Source: Parietichytrium sp. I65-24A (taxonomy: Eukaryota; Sar; Bigyra; Thraustochytrida; Thraustochytriidae). Taken from it: a DNA stretch of 64,000 nt. A model generated the notes under the pieces. That model did not search any database. It had not been told where the DNA came from and worked only from the letters and a program-made list of their open reading frames with translations. The stretch lies in NCBI GenBank assembly GCA_012862575.1, contig BLSF01000008.1:496001-560000 (forward strand), in the 5' to 3' direction. Positions 9,269-19,338 of this stretch are shown in pieces (position 1 is the stretch's first letter; the number at the start of each line of letters is the position of its first letter). The position numbers and the translations under genes were made by a program.

Positions 9269-12200
9269 TTATTCAGTCAGCGCGGAGTTCTTCTGCATCG
9301 CAAGATCGAGCGCTGATACTACTTCATGGCCAATGTTGTTGCTATGTAGTCTAATTTGTTCCAAAAAAACATGAAATCGTCAGCCACGAAGCCTAGAAAG
9401 TTTGGCAACATACTAAACCTTTCACCAAATCTGTGTCAACGTCACACGTACTCCAATGTAGTCAGCACAGCGTTCTTCTTCAACGCGCGGCCGATCGCTG
9501 ATGCTCCTTCATCGCCAATTTTGTTGGCCCAAAGACTATTTCACCACAAAAGAAAGTGCGATCGTCAGCCACCAAGTCCGAGAAATACTACGAACATTTT
9601 CACCAAATTGGCGTCAAAGTCACACTTGCTTTAATGTAGTCAGCGCAGTGTTCTTCTCCAACGCGCGGCCGATCACTGATGCTCCTTCATCGCCAATCCA
9701 GTTCCTTTTGAAACTATTTCATTAGAAAAAAAACATGGAAATCGTCAGAGCCACTTGAGGTACGAAACTCTTTCACCAAACCGGTGTCAAAAGTCACACG
9801 TACTTCAACGAAGTCAGCGCAGTGTTCTCTTCCAACGCGCGACCGATCGCTGAAGCTCCTTCATCGCCAATCCTATTCAACTTAAGCCTATATCACCAAG
9901 AAGACATGGACGTCAGCCACCAAATCCGAGAAAATTTAGTAAGGTAGTAAACCGGTGTCAAAGTCACACGTACGACAATGTAGTCAGCGCAGTGTTTTTT
10001 CCAACGCGCGACCGATCGCTGATGCTCCTTCAGCGCCAAATCCGGTCATCCTGAGACTATTTCATTAGAAAAACACATGGCAATCGTCAGAGCCACTTGA
10101 GGTACGAAACTCTTCCACCAAACTGGTGCCAAAGTCGCACGTACACCAATGTAGTCAGCGCAGTGTTCTTCTCCAACGCGCGACCGATTGCTGATGCTCC
10201 TTCATCGCCAATCTCGTTAAAGCCAAGACTATCTCATTATTAAAAGACACGGAATCGTCAGAGCCATTTGAGGTACGAAACTCTTTCACCAAACCGGTGT
10301 CAAAAGTCACACGTACTTCAACGAAGTCAGCGCAGTGTTCTCTTCCAACGCGCGACCGATCGCTGATGCTCCTTCACCGTAAATCCTATTCGACCTAAGA
10401 CTATTTCATTAGAAAAACACATGGAAATCGTCAGAGCCACTGGAGGTACGAAACTCTTTCGCCAAACCCGTGTCAAAGTCACACGTACTTCAACGAAGTC
10501 AGCGCAGTGTTCTTCTCCAACGCGCGGCCGATCGCTGATGCTCCTTCATCGCCAACTTTGCTACTATCAAGACTATTTCATCACAAGAGAACGTGCGATC
10601 GTCATCCACTAAGTACCAACATTTTCACCAAATTGGCGTCAAAGTCACACGTACTTCAACGAAGTCAGCGCAGTGTTCTTCTCCAACGCGCGGCCGATCG
10701 CTGATGCTCCTTCATCGCCAACTTTGCTACTATCAAGACTATTTCATCACAAGAGAACGTGCGATCGTCATCCACTAAGTACCAACATTTTCACCAAATT
10801 GGCGTCAAAGTCACACGTACTTCAACGAAGTCAGCGCAGTGTTCTTCTCCAACGCGCGACCGATCGCTGATGCTCCTTCAGCGCCAATGTCGTACGAATG
10901 AAGACTATTTCATTACAAAAAGACATAAAATCGTCAGCCACCAAGTCCGAGAAAGTTTAGTAGGGTGCAGAGCCACTTAAGAAGCACGAAACTCTTTCCC
11001 CAAACCGGTGTCAAAGTCACACGTACTCCAATTCAGTCAGCGCAGTGTTCTTCTCCAACGCGCGACCAATTGCTGATGCTCCTTTAGCGCCAATCTCCTT
11101 TTCATTAAGACTATTTCGTTGCAAAGGGACTTAAAATGGTCAGCCACCAAGTCCGAGAAAGTTTAGCAAGCGGACCACACGTCTTCATCAAACCGGTGTC
11201 AAAGTCACACGTACAACAACGAAGTCAGCGCAGTGTTCTTTTCCAGCGCGCGACCGATCGCTGATGCTCCTTTAGCGCCAATACCGTTGCCATATAGACT
11301 ATTTCGTTGCAAAAGGACTTGAAATGGTCAGCCACCATGTCCGAGAAAGTTTAGCAAGCGGACCACACGTTTTCACCAAACCGGTGCCAATGTCGCACGT
11401 ACCCCAACGTAGTCAGCGCAGTGTTCTTCTCCAGCGCGCGACCGATCGCTGATGCTCCTTTAGCGCCAATATCGTTGCCATATAGACTATTTCGTTGCAA
11501 AAGGACTTGAAATGGTCAGCCACCAAGTCCGAGAAACTTTAGCAAGCGGACCACTACGTTTTCACCAAACCGGTGCCAATGTAGCAAGGAACTCCGGTGT
11601 GAAAGTCACACGTACACCAACGAAGTCAGCGCAGTGTTCTTCTTCAACGCGCGACCGATCGACGATGCTCCTTTAGCGCCAATATGGTTTTCTCTAAGAC
11701 TATTTCATCACAAAAAGACATGAGAAGTCGTCAGCCACCAAGTCCGAGAAAGTTTAGCAGGGTACTCATTGGTTTCGCCAAACTGGTTCAAATGTCACGC
11801 GTACTCCAATGTAGTCAGCGCAGTACTCTTCTCCAGCGCGCGACTGATCGCTGATGCTCCTTTAGCGCCAATTCCATTCTTCCCAAGACTATTTCGTTGC
11901 AAAAGGACATAAATCGTCAGCCATCAAGTCCAAGAAATTTTAGCAGATTTCTAAACTTTTCTACACACAGCCACGCATACCTCAAGGACGTCAGCGCGGA
12001 ATTCTTCTCCAGTGCGCGACCGATCGCTGCTGCTCCTTCATTGCCAATCTCGTTGGATGCAAGACTATTCAATGAATCAACAACAGCAAAATTCGTCAGC
12101 CACAAAGCCCGAGAGAGCGTCTAAATGTTTTCATCAAACTGGTGTACATGGTACACGTACGCTAAAAACGTCAGCGCGGTGTTCTTCTCCAGTGCGCGAC

Positions 12201-12601
12201 CGATCGCCACTGCTCCTTCAACGCCAATCTTGTTGGATGCAAGACTATTCAATGAATCAACAACAGCAAAATTCGTCAGCCACAAAGCACGAGAGAGCGT
12301 CTAAACATTTTCACCAAGACGGTGTCACAGTCAGACGTACTCCAATGAAGTCAGCACAGTGTTCTTCTCCAACCCGCGACCAATCGCCGATGCTCCTTCA
12401 TCGCCAAGTTTAGTACTCCTAAGACTGTTTTTATACAAAAAACGCGAAATCGAGAACAAGAAAGTTTAGAAAGGCACCAAATATTTCACGAAAAGCTGGT
12501 GTCAAAGTCGCACGTACTCCATTGAAGTCAGCGTAGTGTTCTTCTCCAACACGTGACCGATCGCTGATGCTCCTTCATCGCCAATGTCGTTGCAGCGAAA
12601 C
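9267..12601 (-). repeat. Tandem exon-plus-intron array of the LRR gene
   Basis: About 19 units of 166-213 bp, each an 84-bp exon plus an intron of 82-129 bp. Introns are similar to one another, not only the exons: most begin gtacgtgtgactttgacacc. They fall into blocks. Introns around 9780-10490 share a gtacctcaagtggctctgac core. Those around 10920-11760 share a ctcggacttggtggctgac core. Those at 12065-12340 share a tttgtggctgacgaattttg core. Exons 10489-10572 and 10655-10738 are identical, and exons 10489, 10655 and 10821 start exactly 166 bp apart. Confidence 0.9.
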
Positions 12602-12973
12602 CTAGTCCATTTGAAAAGAAGAAGACATAAGTCTACAACGGACGATAGAGTTTCATGGAATTCAAGCTTTGGACCAAATTGAAAGTTTCTCATTACTTGC
12701 GTAACTTACATCATCTCTCGAAGCGTTTTGTTTCCGTTGAGCGCCACGATGATCTTCATCGCTCCAGCTTGCCCTCTTGAACCAAAACTGTTGTGAAAGG
12801 ATCGGCATCATCAGAAAAACAAACCACGCTGGCCGTTTCCGTCAGCTGACGCGCAACTTGACTCACCACACTGGTATTCCTCGGTCGACAGCCTTTAGTG
12901 CCTCCTCCAACGAGTCCACCACCCACACCCTCGACATGGCGCCGCACATGTACCAATCTTCGTACTTGCCCAT
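9269..12973 (-). CDS. Leucine-rich-repeat protein, one 28-residue repeat per 84-bp exon (21 exons)
   Basis: I assembled this model by hand. Exon 1 is 12973-12867 (ATG, MGKYEDWYMC), exon 2 is 12787-12710 (78 bp), followed by 19 LRR exons starting at 12601, 12424, 12244, 12064, 11888, 11699, 11486, 11298, 11110, 10904, 10738, 10572, 10400, 10228, 10056, 9887, 9713, 9535 and 9350. Each is 84 bp long except 10056-9974 (83 bp) and the last, which stops at TAA 9269-9271. All introns are phase 2, so every repeat exon is interchangeable. The consensus is L..N.IG.EGASAIGRALEKNTALTSL, the ribonuclease-inhibitor/NLRC type. Donors are mostly gtacgt, and acceptors end aaatag or similar. One donor (after 9630) is gcaagt. 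The summed length is 593 codons including the stop if the 83-bp exon is counted as 84; its one-base loss lies in an A-run. The first 60 residues match no known effector domain. Expected role: cytoplasmic protein-binding scaffold. Confidence 0.8.
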
Positions 12974-13325
12974 CTTTTTCTTCTTTTTGCGTCCCCTCCT
13001 TCCGCGCAATACCACAGCGAGTACCTCCCGGGCCCTCCTCTCTCCCACTGCTCTGTGCACACTCGCACAGACGTGCACTCTGCGTGTACTTTCTCAATAG
13101 TATTGCCTCCCACTATGGCAGGGCTTATACTTTCTCAATAGTATTGCCTCCCACTATGGCAGGGCTTACAGCTGCTCACTATCGATCGCCTCCACTTGCT
13201 CATTAATTAACTATAATGTGTGGAAACATGGACATGGACAAACGAAAGACTCAAAGATAGAGGGGAGAGAGATGGAGAGAGGGAAAGAGATCATCGAGAG
13301 TGGCGGAGCGGCGACAAAGTGGAAA
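11745..13325. repeat. Direct duplication, copy 1 (partner 13327-14845)
   Basis: About 1.58 kb covering the last 5 LRR exons by coordinate (the gene's 5' end), exons 1-2 and the upstream region, repeated at an offset of 1,570-1,581 bp. Exon 1 is nearly identical between copies, while the LRR exon at 11805 differs from that at 13386 at 5 of 84 sites. Copy 1 carries an extra 42-bp direct repeat at about 13085-13167 that copy 2 has only once. Confidence 0.85.
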
Positions 13326-13326
13326 N
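13326..13326. other. Single undetermined base (N) at the duplication junction
   Basis: The N lies exactly where copy 1 of the duplication ends (gtggaaa) and copy 2 begins inside an LRR intron (cgagaaagtatag). A single N at a repeat boundary suggests an assembly join. Confidence 0.9.
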
Positions 13327-14845
13327 CGAGAAAGTATAGCGAGGTTCTAACATTTTTCACCAAACCGGTGTCAAAAGTCACGTACTCCAATGTAGTCAGC
13401 ACAGTATTCTTCTCCAGCGCGCGACTGATCGCTAATGCTCCTTTAGCGCCAATTCCATTCCGCCCAAGACTATTTCGTTGCAAAAGGACATAATTCGTCA
13501 GCCATCAAGTCCAAGAAAGGTTAGCAAATTTCTAAACTTTTCTACACAAAGCCACACATACCTCAAGGACGTCAGCGCGGTATTCTTCTCCAATGCGCGA
13601 CCGATCGCTACTGCTCCTTCAATGCCAATCTTGTTGGATGCAAGACTATTCAATGAATCAACAACAGCAAAATTCGTCAGCCACAAAGCCCGAGAGAGCG
13701 TCTAGATAACTTGGTGTATATGGTACACGTACGCTAAAAACGTCAGCGCGGAGTTCTTCTCCAGTGCGCGACCGATCGCTACTGCTCCTTCAATGCCAAT
13801 CTTGTTGGATGCAAGACTATTCAATGAATCAACAACAGCAAAATTCGTCAGCCACAAAGCACGAGAGAGCGTCTAAACATTTTCACCAACACGGTGTCAG
13901 AGTCACACGTACTCCAATGAAGTCAGCGCAGTGTTCTTCTCCAACCCGCGACCAATCGCCGATGCTCCTTCATCGCCAAGTTTAGTACTCTGAAGACTGT
14001 TTTAATACAAAAAAACGCGAAATCGAGAACAAGAAAGCTTAGAAAGGCACCAAACATTTCACGAAAAGCTGGTGTCAAAGTCGCACGTACTCCATTGAAG
14101 TCAGCGTAGTGTTCTTCTCCAACACGCGACCGATTGCTGATGCTCCTTCAGCGCCAATGTAGTTGCAGCGAAACCTAGTCCATTTGAAAAGAAGACATAA
14201 GTCTACAACGGACGATAGATTTTCATGGAATTCAAGCTTTGGACCAAATTGAAAGTTTCTCATTACTTGCGTAACTTACATCATCTCTTGAAGCGTTTTG
14301 TTTCCGTTGAGCGCCACGATGATCTTCATCGATCCAGCTTTCCGTCTTAAACCAAACCTGTTGTGAAAGGAACGGCATCATCAGAAAAACAAACCACGCT
14401 GGCCGTTTCCGTCAGCTGACGCGCAACTTGACTCACCACACTGGTATTCCTCGGTCGACAGCCTTTAGTGCCTCCTCCAACGAGTCCACCACCCACACCC
14501 TCGACATGGCGCCGCACATGTACCAATCTTCGTACTTGCCCATCTTTTTCTTCTTTTTGCGTCCCCTCCTTCCGCGCAATACCACAGCGAGTACCTCCCG
14601 GGTCCTCCTCTCTCCCACTGCTCTGTGCACACTCGCACAGACGTGCACTCACTCTGCGTGTACACTTTCTCAATAGTATTGCCTCCCACTATGGCAGGGC
14701 TTACAGCTGCTCACTATCGATCGCCTCCACTTGCTCATTAATTAATGTGATGGACATGGACAAACGAAAGACTCAAAGATAGAGGGGAGAGAGATGAAGA
14801 GAGGGAAAGAGATCATCGAGTGGCGGAGCGGCGACAAAGTGGAAA
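13327..14845. repeat. Direct duplication, copy 2
   Basis: Second copy of the 5' part of the LRR gene and its upstream region. Its right end continues uninterrupted into the leader of the next gene, where the gtggaaa end of copy 1 is followed by gcgggttccgggg and the ATG at 14859. Copy 2 is therefore the one in natural context on its 5' side. Confidence 0.8.
13386..14543 (-). CDS. Partial second copy of the LRR gene (5' seven exons)
   Basis: Exons read 14543-14437 (ATG, MGKYEDWYMC), 14357-14280, 14174-14091, 13996-13913, 13816-13733, 13645-13562 and 13469-13386, with the same phase-2 junctions as the full copy. All five LRR exons are 84 bp and open. No further repeat exon follows, because the sequence reaches the N at 13326 and then the upstream region of the other copy. 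The model is truncated at its 3' side either by a real partial duplication or by an assembly join of two alleles. Exon 2 differs more than exon 1: its start encodes FGLRRKAGSMK against FGSRGQAGAMK in the full copy. Confidence 0.65.
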
Positions 14846-14858
14846 GCGGGTTCCGGGG
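14544..14858. promoter_or_regulatory. Divergent promoter region, LRR gene (-) and helical protein gene (+)
   Basis: 315 bp between two head-to-head starts, also present upstream of LRR copy 1 (12974-13325). It includes pyrimidine-rich tracts, an attaattaa stretch near 14740 and a purine-rich gagagagatgaagagaggg tract near 14785. No core promoter element can be assigned. Confidence 0.4.
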
Positions 14859-17800
14859 ATGGAACCGTGGCGAGCAGGAGACGCCGGGTTCTTGGACGCC
14901 GTGGAGAGCGGTCTGCGCGCTGACCCACGGCGAGCTTGCGGGAAGGTGGAGCTCAGCTACGAGAAGGATGTCCAAGCCTTCGGCAGCGTTCAAGTGAGTT
15001 TGGGCGACGGAAGTTGCAACGATGCCCAAGAACAACTTGGTCGTGGGAAAGATTACTGACTGGTGAAGCGTGCGTCCGCGTGCATTGATGTATATGTGTA
15101 AACCGGTGGGGAAGCAGCAAGGGCTACTTTTGAGGGTGTTTAATGTGCTTGCGGACTGCGACGATGCTGCTGCGGAATACCTCGCAGGGTGGCTGGATGA
15201 CGCACCCAAGTGTCTGATGGCCTCAGACGTCCCCCTCATCAGGACCAAGCAGGCGCTGCAGGGGCATTTCGCTGCCAGAAACGCGTTTGTTGATCGCAGA
15301 AGCTCGCAAGATCCAAAGTGGCCCGCCATCTCGTGGAAACTCTGTGCACTCTATCTGCCAAAGTCTTTAGATCCTAGCTGTGGCGCATACATCAAGGAAA
15401 TACTTGTGCCGAGATTCACAGCGTTGGTGGATCGAGGCGAACTACCAAAGCACGCCTTGAGGTATTTGATCGAAGGTATTGCGTGCTTGGCGGGATGTTT
15501 GGCACGAGCATCCGTCACAAAATCTCCTGTTCTTCAGTGGGTAAAGGATGCAATTCTGCCGTTGTGCATTCAGACGTCGCAAGGGGATGCGTTGGTCGAT
15601 TTGGGAAATCTTTCGTTCTTGATGTTGCGTTCGAGCGACGCTTCGGTTGCCAAAATTGTGCGCTCGATCACTAAAATTGCAGGCTCTCTCCCTGACTCTC
15701 GTGAGGCTTGGGCAAGTCACCCAGAAGTGGCGAAGTGGCTAGTTGATTTTTTGTTCCAGGAAGGCTCTGCTTCTCCGACTGGCGACCCTTATACGCTTGC
15801 TCGCCAAAATCTCAAAAGCACCTCACCGATTCCTCCTGCAGATATATTAGGTCGTGCAAATTACCAGACCTCTTTCCGCGCATTTTACCACCTTTTTAGT
15901 GGGGTAATGCAGCGGCACGAAATGCTCGAATCGTCTCTAGGCTTTCTTCCTGGCAGGTTACGGTCTTACATTGCAAAAATGCCTTCTTCAGAGCTTTACA
16001 ATGCAATATTCTTAGAAAAGTCACTGAGGATGAGCATGTTGGCACTCTTAGAGAGGTGCGTCAAAATGCCCTTCTTATTGCGTCGTCTCTGTGGCGCGAA
16101 CGAGATACAAACAATCGCTGTTTTTGATGCGTTTGCCGAGGAGCGCGAATGCATCCCTATTCTCGCGACTCACTTTGAGTGTGTGGTCCGCGAACTGTCT
16201 ATTTTACAACGTTCAACCGCCGCACGTGCAATATCTCCTCAGGTCCTGAGGAAGCTTGCAATTCTGGTTCGAGACTTGTTACAGTACACATTGGTAAATC
16301 ATGGCGCGGGAGGCTCGCCATTATTCGTCACGCAAGCACGGAAGTATCCAACTTTAATTCAAGATCTATGCACGAAGGTGATTGGTCCTGAGAGCTTTCT
16401 GGAGAGCGTCGCGTGCACCGAGAGCGCCGTGCCTCCTTCTGTAGCGGAAATCATCTTAGAAAACAAGGCACATCTACAACCGAGCCTCTCTGACGTGGTG
16501 GCATCATGGGCTACTCATCAAGATGATCTGTGTTCTAATTATACAAGATTTAGGCAAGCATTTCAGGAAGTTGCGCTGCCTGAATCAGACAATCTTTACG
16601 AGCGAGTCTTGGAAGAAATGATGCGTGAATTTGTCACATCTAGTGGGAACATGTTAAAGCTGATGAACGAGGCCGACATGGAAGCTTTCACTTGCGATAC
16701 AATTGAGATGCCAAACGCACTGGCCTCGTATGCAACGGTGATCCAAGACTGCGCCACCTTCCGTCACGTGCGCAGGGGTCTTTGGCTCGCTTTGGCCAAA
16801 CGCGTAGCAAATTTTGACACGAGAAACGACATTACCTTGGGAATCGCGCTACTTCTTGCGCGATATTCTTCGTTCATGCGAGACGAACCACTCGAGCCAA
16901 ACTTGGTTTTGGGCATTCTCAAGCGCATACGAGCGTCCCGCGCAAAAATGTCAGGAAGCAACCTCCAAGAAACAAACGCTGCGCTAGACAACCTGTTGAG
17001 TCAGCTTGTTTCCATTTTGCGTGTCTGGACGCCACCTCCGACGGGTGAATCAACGTTCTCGGTGTTGGTCGTCTGCGTGAGCTCGCTAGTCCAAGAATTA
17101 CAGGTGCAAGACTCCAGGCGACGTGAATACTTTAGTCCGCAGCTCTTGCGGAAAATGCGCAAAGCAATTCCCCCCTCTGATGTGGACCAAGAACTCTTAC
17201 GCGACTTGTCTTCATTTCTGCAAACTTTTCCGAGCGCTTTTGGAACAGTCAAGCCAATCGGGGGCGGGGACGATTTTGTTATGATTGAATCTGCGCAGAA
17301 ACGGCCACGGCTGGAAACTCTTACGCCCAGTCAGCGAAAGAGGAGAACCCACTTTGGTATATCTGGTTACAACGATTGCGATCCGTCTCAACTAGTCGAT
17401 GTTCTTTACGACTCAGAAACTTCGTCAAAGGAAGAGGGTGAGGAGAACGAGCTTCAAAAATCGATTTTAGTAGAAGAAGGAGTAGGAGAAGAAGAAGAAG
17501 AAGAGCAGCGATGTCAGCGGGCTGAGAGTCAGGTTAATGCGGAAAACGCAAAAGAGGATTATTCAGATGTGTTTACGGTTCCGAAAAGAAGCGCCACAGT
17601 CGAATCTCACGACAGTCTAATTGACGAAGAGCACCTTATTTCGATAACGATGAAATCTGCTAAAAAGTCGGCGTCAAAGGGGAGGGTCAGCTTTGAGTAC
17701 TCACCCCACTTGGAGAAAAAAGACAAAGCGATTCAAGAGGCATTCTTTGCCTTGGAAGATGACAAGATCCGGCTAAAGTCTATCGTGCGTCAACTGGAGT

Positions 17801-17979
17801 CTATGTACAAAGAGAAAGAGGAAAGAATGCGCTTACTGCTCTCCTCGGGAGTGAGGAAAGATGAGGACTACGAAAGTTTGGGGAGACAAATTGCTTCCGT
17901 TGAGCTTGAGTTGGCTGCAGGAGTAAAGAGCTATCATACCTCAATGAAAAAATTGGAAACCATTTGTGAGAAGTTGTGA
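14859..17979 (+). CDS. Large helical (HEAT-like) protein of unknown function, 2 exons
   Basis: Exon 1 is 14859-14993 (45 codons from ATG, MEPWRAGDAGFLDAVESG), the intron 14994-15117 runs gtgagt...aagcag in phase 0, and exon 2 is 15118-17979. The product is about 998 residues. The long open frame could also be started at GTG 15070, but that lies inside the intron. Residues 1 to about 760 are predicted helical without clear motifs. A basic KRPR segment, then an acidic low-complexity stretch (about 835-880), then a basic region and a C-terminal coiled coil with KDKAIQEAFFALEDDKIRLK follow. The overall plan recalls large nuclear scaffold proteins such as FANCD2/FANCI, but I see no diagnostic motif and do not assign it. 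It is transcribed divergently from the LRR gene. Confidence 0.75.
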
Positions 17980-18135
17980 GCGTTGGCTCCTACTTCGTGA
18001 ACAACAAACTATTTATATAATATATTTTCGTTCGGAAATCCATTTTTTTTTTTCGGAGGCACTAGAGCAAGCACAAACGACAAAAGAGTGCGCCTATATT
18101 TAAAAACAGCAAAGCAGCGCAATTTGACCAGTGGC

Positions 18136-18977
18136 CTAACTATCTTCTGACTTCACACCTGACCCTTCTTGGTTCACAACTTCCTTCGGAGGTCTTTGAT
18201 AACGTCGATCTATCTCGTACTGCTTATCCAGACACGCCATCGTAAACATTCTGAATTCTTCATAATCGAGCTCCTCGCTGTTGTCCTTGTCGAACTACAT
18301 ATCAAAGGCACCAACGGGTCAGTCCAAATTCTCGCCTATGAGAGGCCAACCAAACAAGCCATTCGAGGGCCAAAACTTACATCTTTGAAAATGTCACGCG
18401 ATGCCTTTCGGCTAATATTAAACATGAGAGCAAATGTCTCGAACTCGGCTCTGGAAACAGCGTTACTACCGTCCGCATCTATCAGCTCAAAGCAGGTTCT
18501 TGAATGATTCCACAGAAATTGTTTTTGCTGACCGTCCTTTACAAAGCAAGCCCAAGAGAACCATCCGTCAGTTTGGCGTTTCTTTCGCCGTGTGTTACCA
18601 CTGCCTGAGACTCACCTTTATTGCAATGAGAATGCAGACGATGAGGTAAAACTCGTCAAATTCAATGGTACCATTCGAATCGACATCGAAGATGTCAAAT
18701 ACTTTGTATGACTCTGACTCTGTCAAGTTTGTAGATTTTACCATGAAAGAAACGAAGGCCAGGTCGTCCAGATAGTTCTAATTCGCTCAATACAAAGAAA
18801 ATGGCCTACTTCAGGTTGCGCACTTTCGATCCAAAAACTCACGCAGCGCAAACTCACCTTATTTTCAACGTCCAGCATCGAGAACAGCGTATGCACCACC
18901 TTCACAGACCTCGCCGACAGCAAGAGCTGTCTCGGGTCGAGGTGCAGCAGCTTGAGCAACTTGCTCGTGATCTTCAT
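18136..18977 (-). CDS. EFCAB9: EFCAB9-like EF-hand protein (CatSper-associated family), 4 exons
   Basis: Exons are 18977-18858, 18777-18616, 18536-18381 and 18294-18136, all in phase 0 with gtgagt or gtaagt donors, giving 198 residues. The protein aligns along its length with animal EFCAB9 from memory: VFDIFDVDSNGTIEFDEFY against VFDMLDWNAVGEIDFEKFY, then the FLWNHSRTCFELID segment against FMYRHSRPVFDLLD, then FKDFDKDNSEELDYEEF. Loops DVDSNGTIEFDE and DKDNSEELDYEE carry full calcium ligands, DADGSNAVSRAE is plausible, and the first loop is degenerate. In animals EFCAB9 senses calcium and pH for the CatSper channel of the sperm flagellum. By inference this organism is flagellated and may have CatSper. 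The start ATG at 18977 gives the usual length. It is divergent from the IQ/WW gene. Confidence 0.85.
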
Positions 18978-19338
18978 CGCTGCTTTCTTCCTCTTCGAGC
19001 TCTCCTTCGCTCCTGTTCTTCCTTTCCTGCCCCAAACGCTCTCTCTTTTCGCCAATCCCACCGAGCGTCCCGTCGCTCTCTTCATCAACTCCGCACTCCT
19101 CGTTCATTCCATTTCATTCCTCTCTCCTTCTGCCTCTCAACTTCTACCGGAAAGCGTAAGCCGTGCCAGAGTGATCTAGCGAGCGAACGGTCGCTTTTCA
19201 CCATCTCGCGACCCAGCACCACGGCTGTTGAGATTTTTGGATTTTTGCGGAACGCGTAAAACGGACAAACTCCGCCCCCAGAATTGGCAATACGCACCCA
19301 GCACCCGCAATAGCAATCGCACCTTTGTGAGGAACGCA
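18978..19338. other. Intergenic, divergent promoter region
   Basis: 360 bp between the EFCAB9-like gene (-) and the IQ/WW gene (+). Overlapping frames cross it on both strands without recognisable content. The right boundary is uncertain because the start of the IQ/WW gene is not fixed. Confidence 0.35.

Noticed and set aside
9066-12413. Series of plus-strand ORFs of 60-130 codons through the repeat region
   Set aside because: They repeat with the 166-bp unit and are the reverse complement of the LRR exons. The minus strand gives consistent splice sites, phase and a known repeat consensus.
9267-12601. CRISPR-like or satellite interpretation of the regular 166-bp repeat
   Set aside because: Units contain open 84-bp exons with splice sites and an amino-acid consensus, and there are no unique spacers.
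12756-13097. 113-codon minus-strand ORF over the LRR gene start, and its twin at 14347-14673
   Set aside because: A different frame from the exon 1 that splices into the repeats, and it runs through the intron. It opens at a non-ATG codon.
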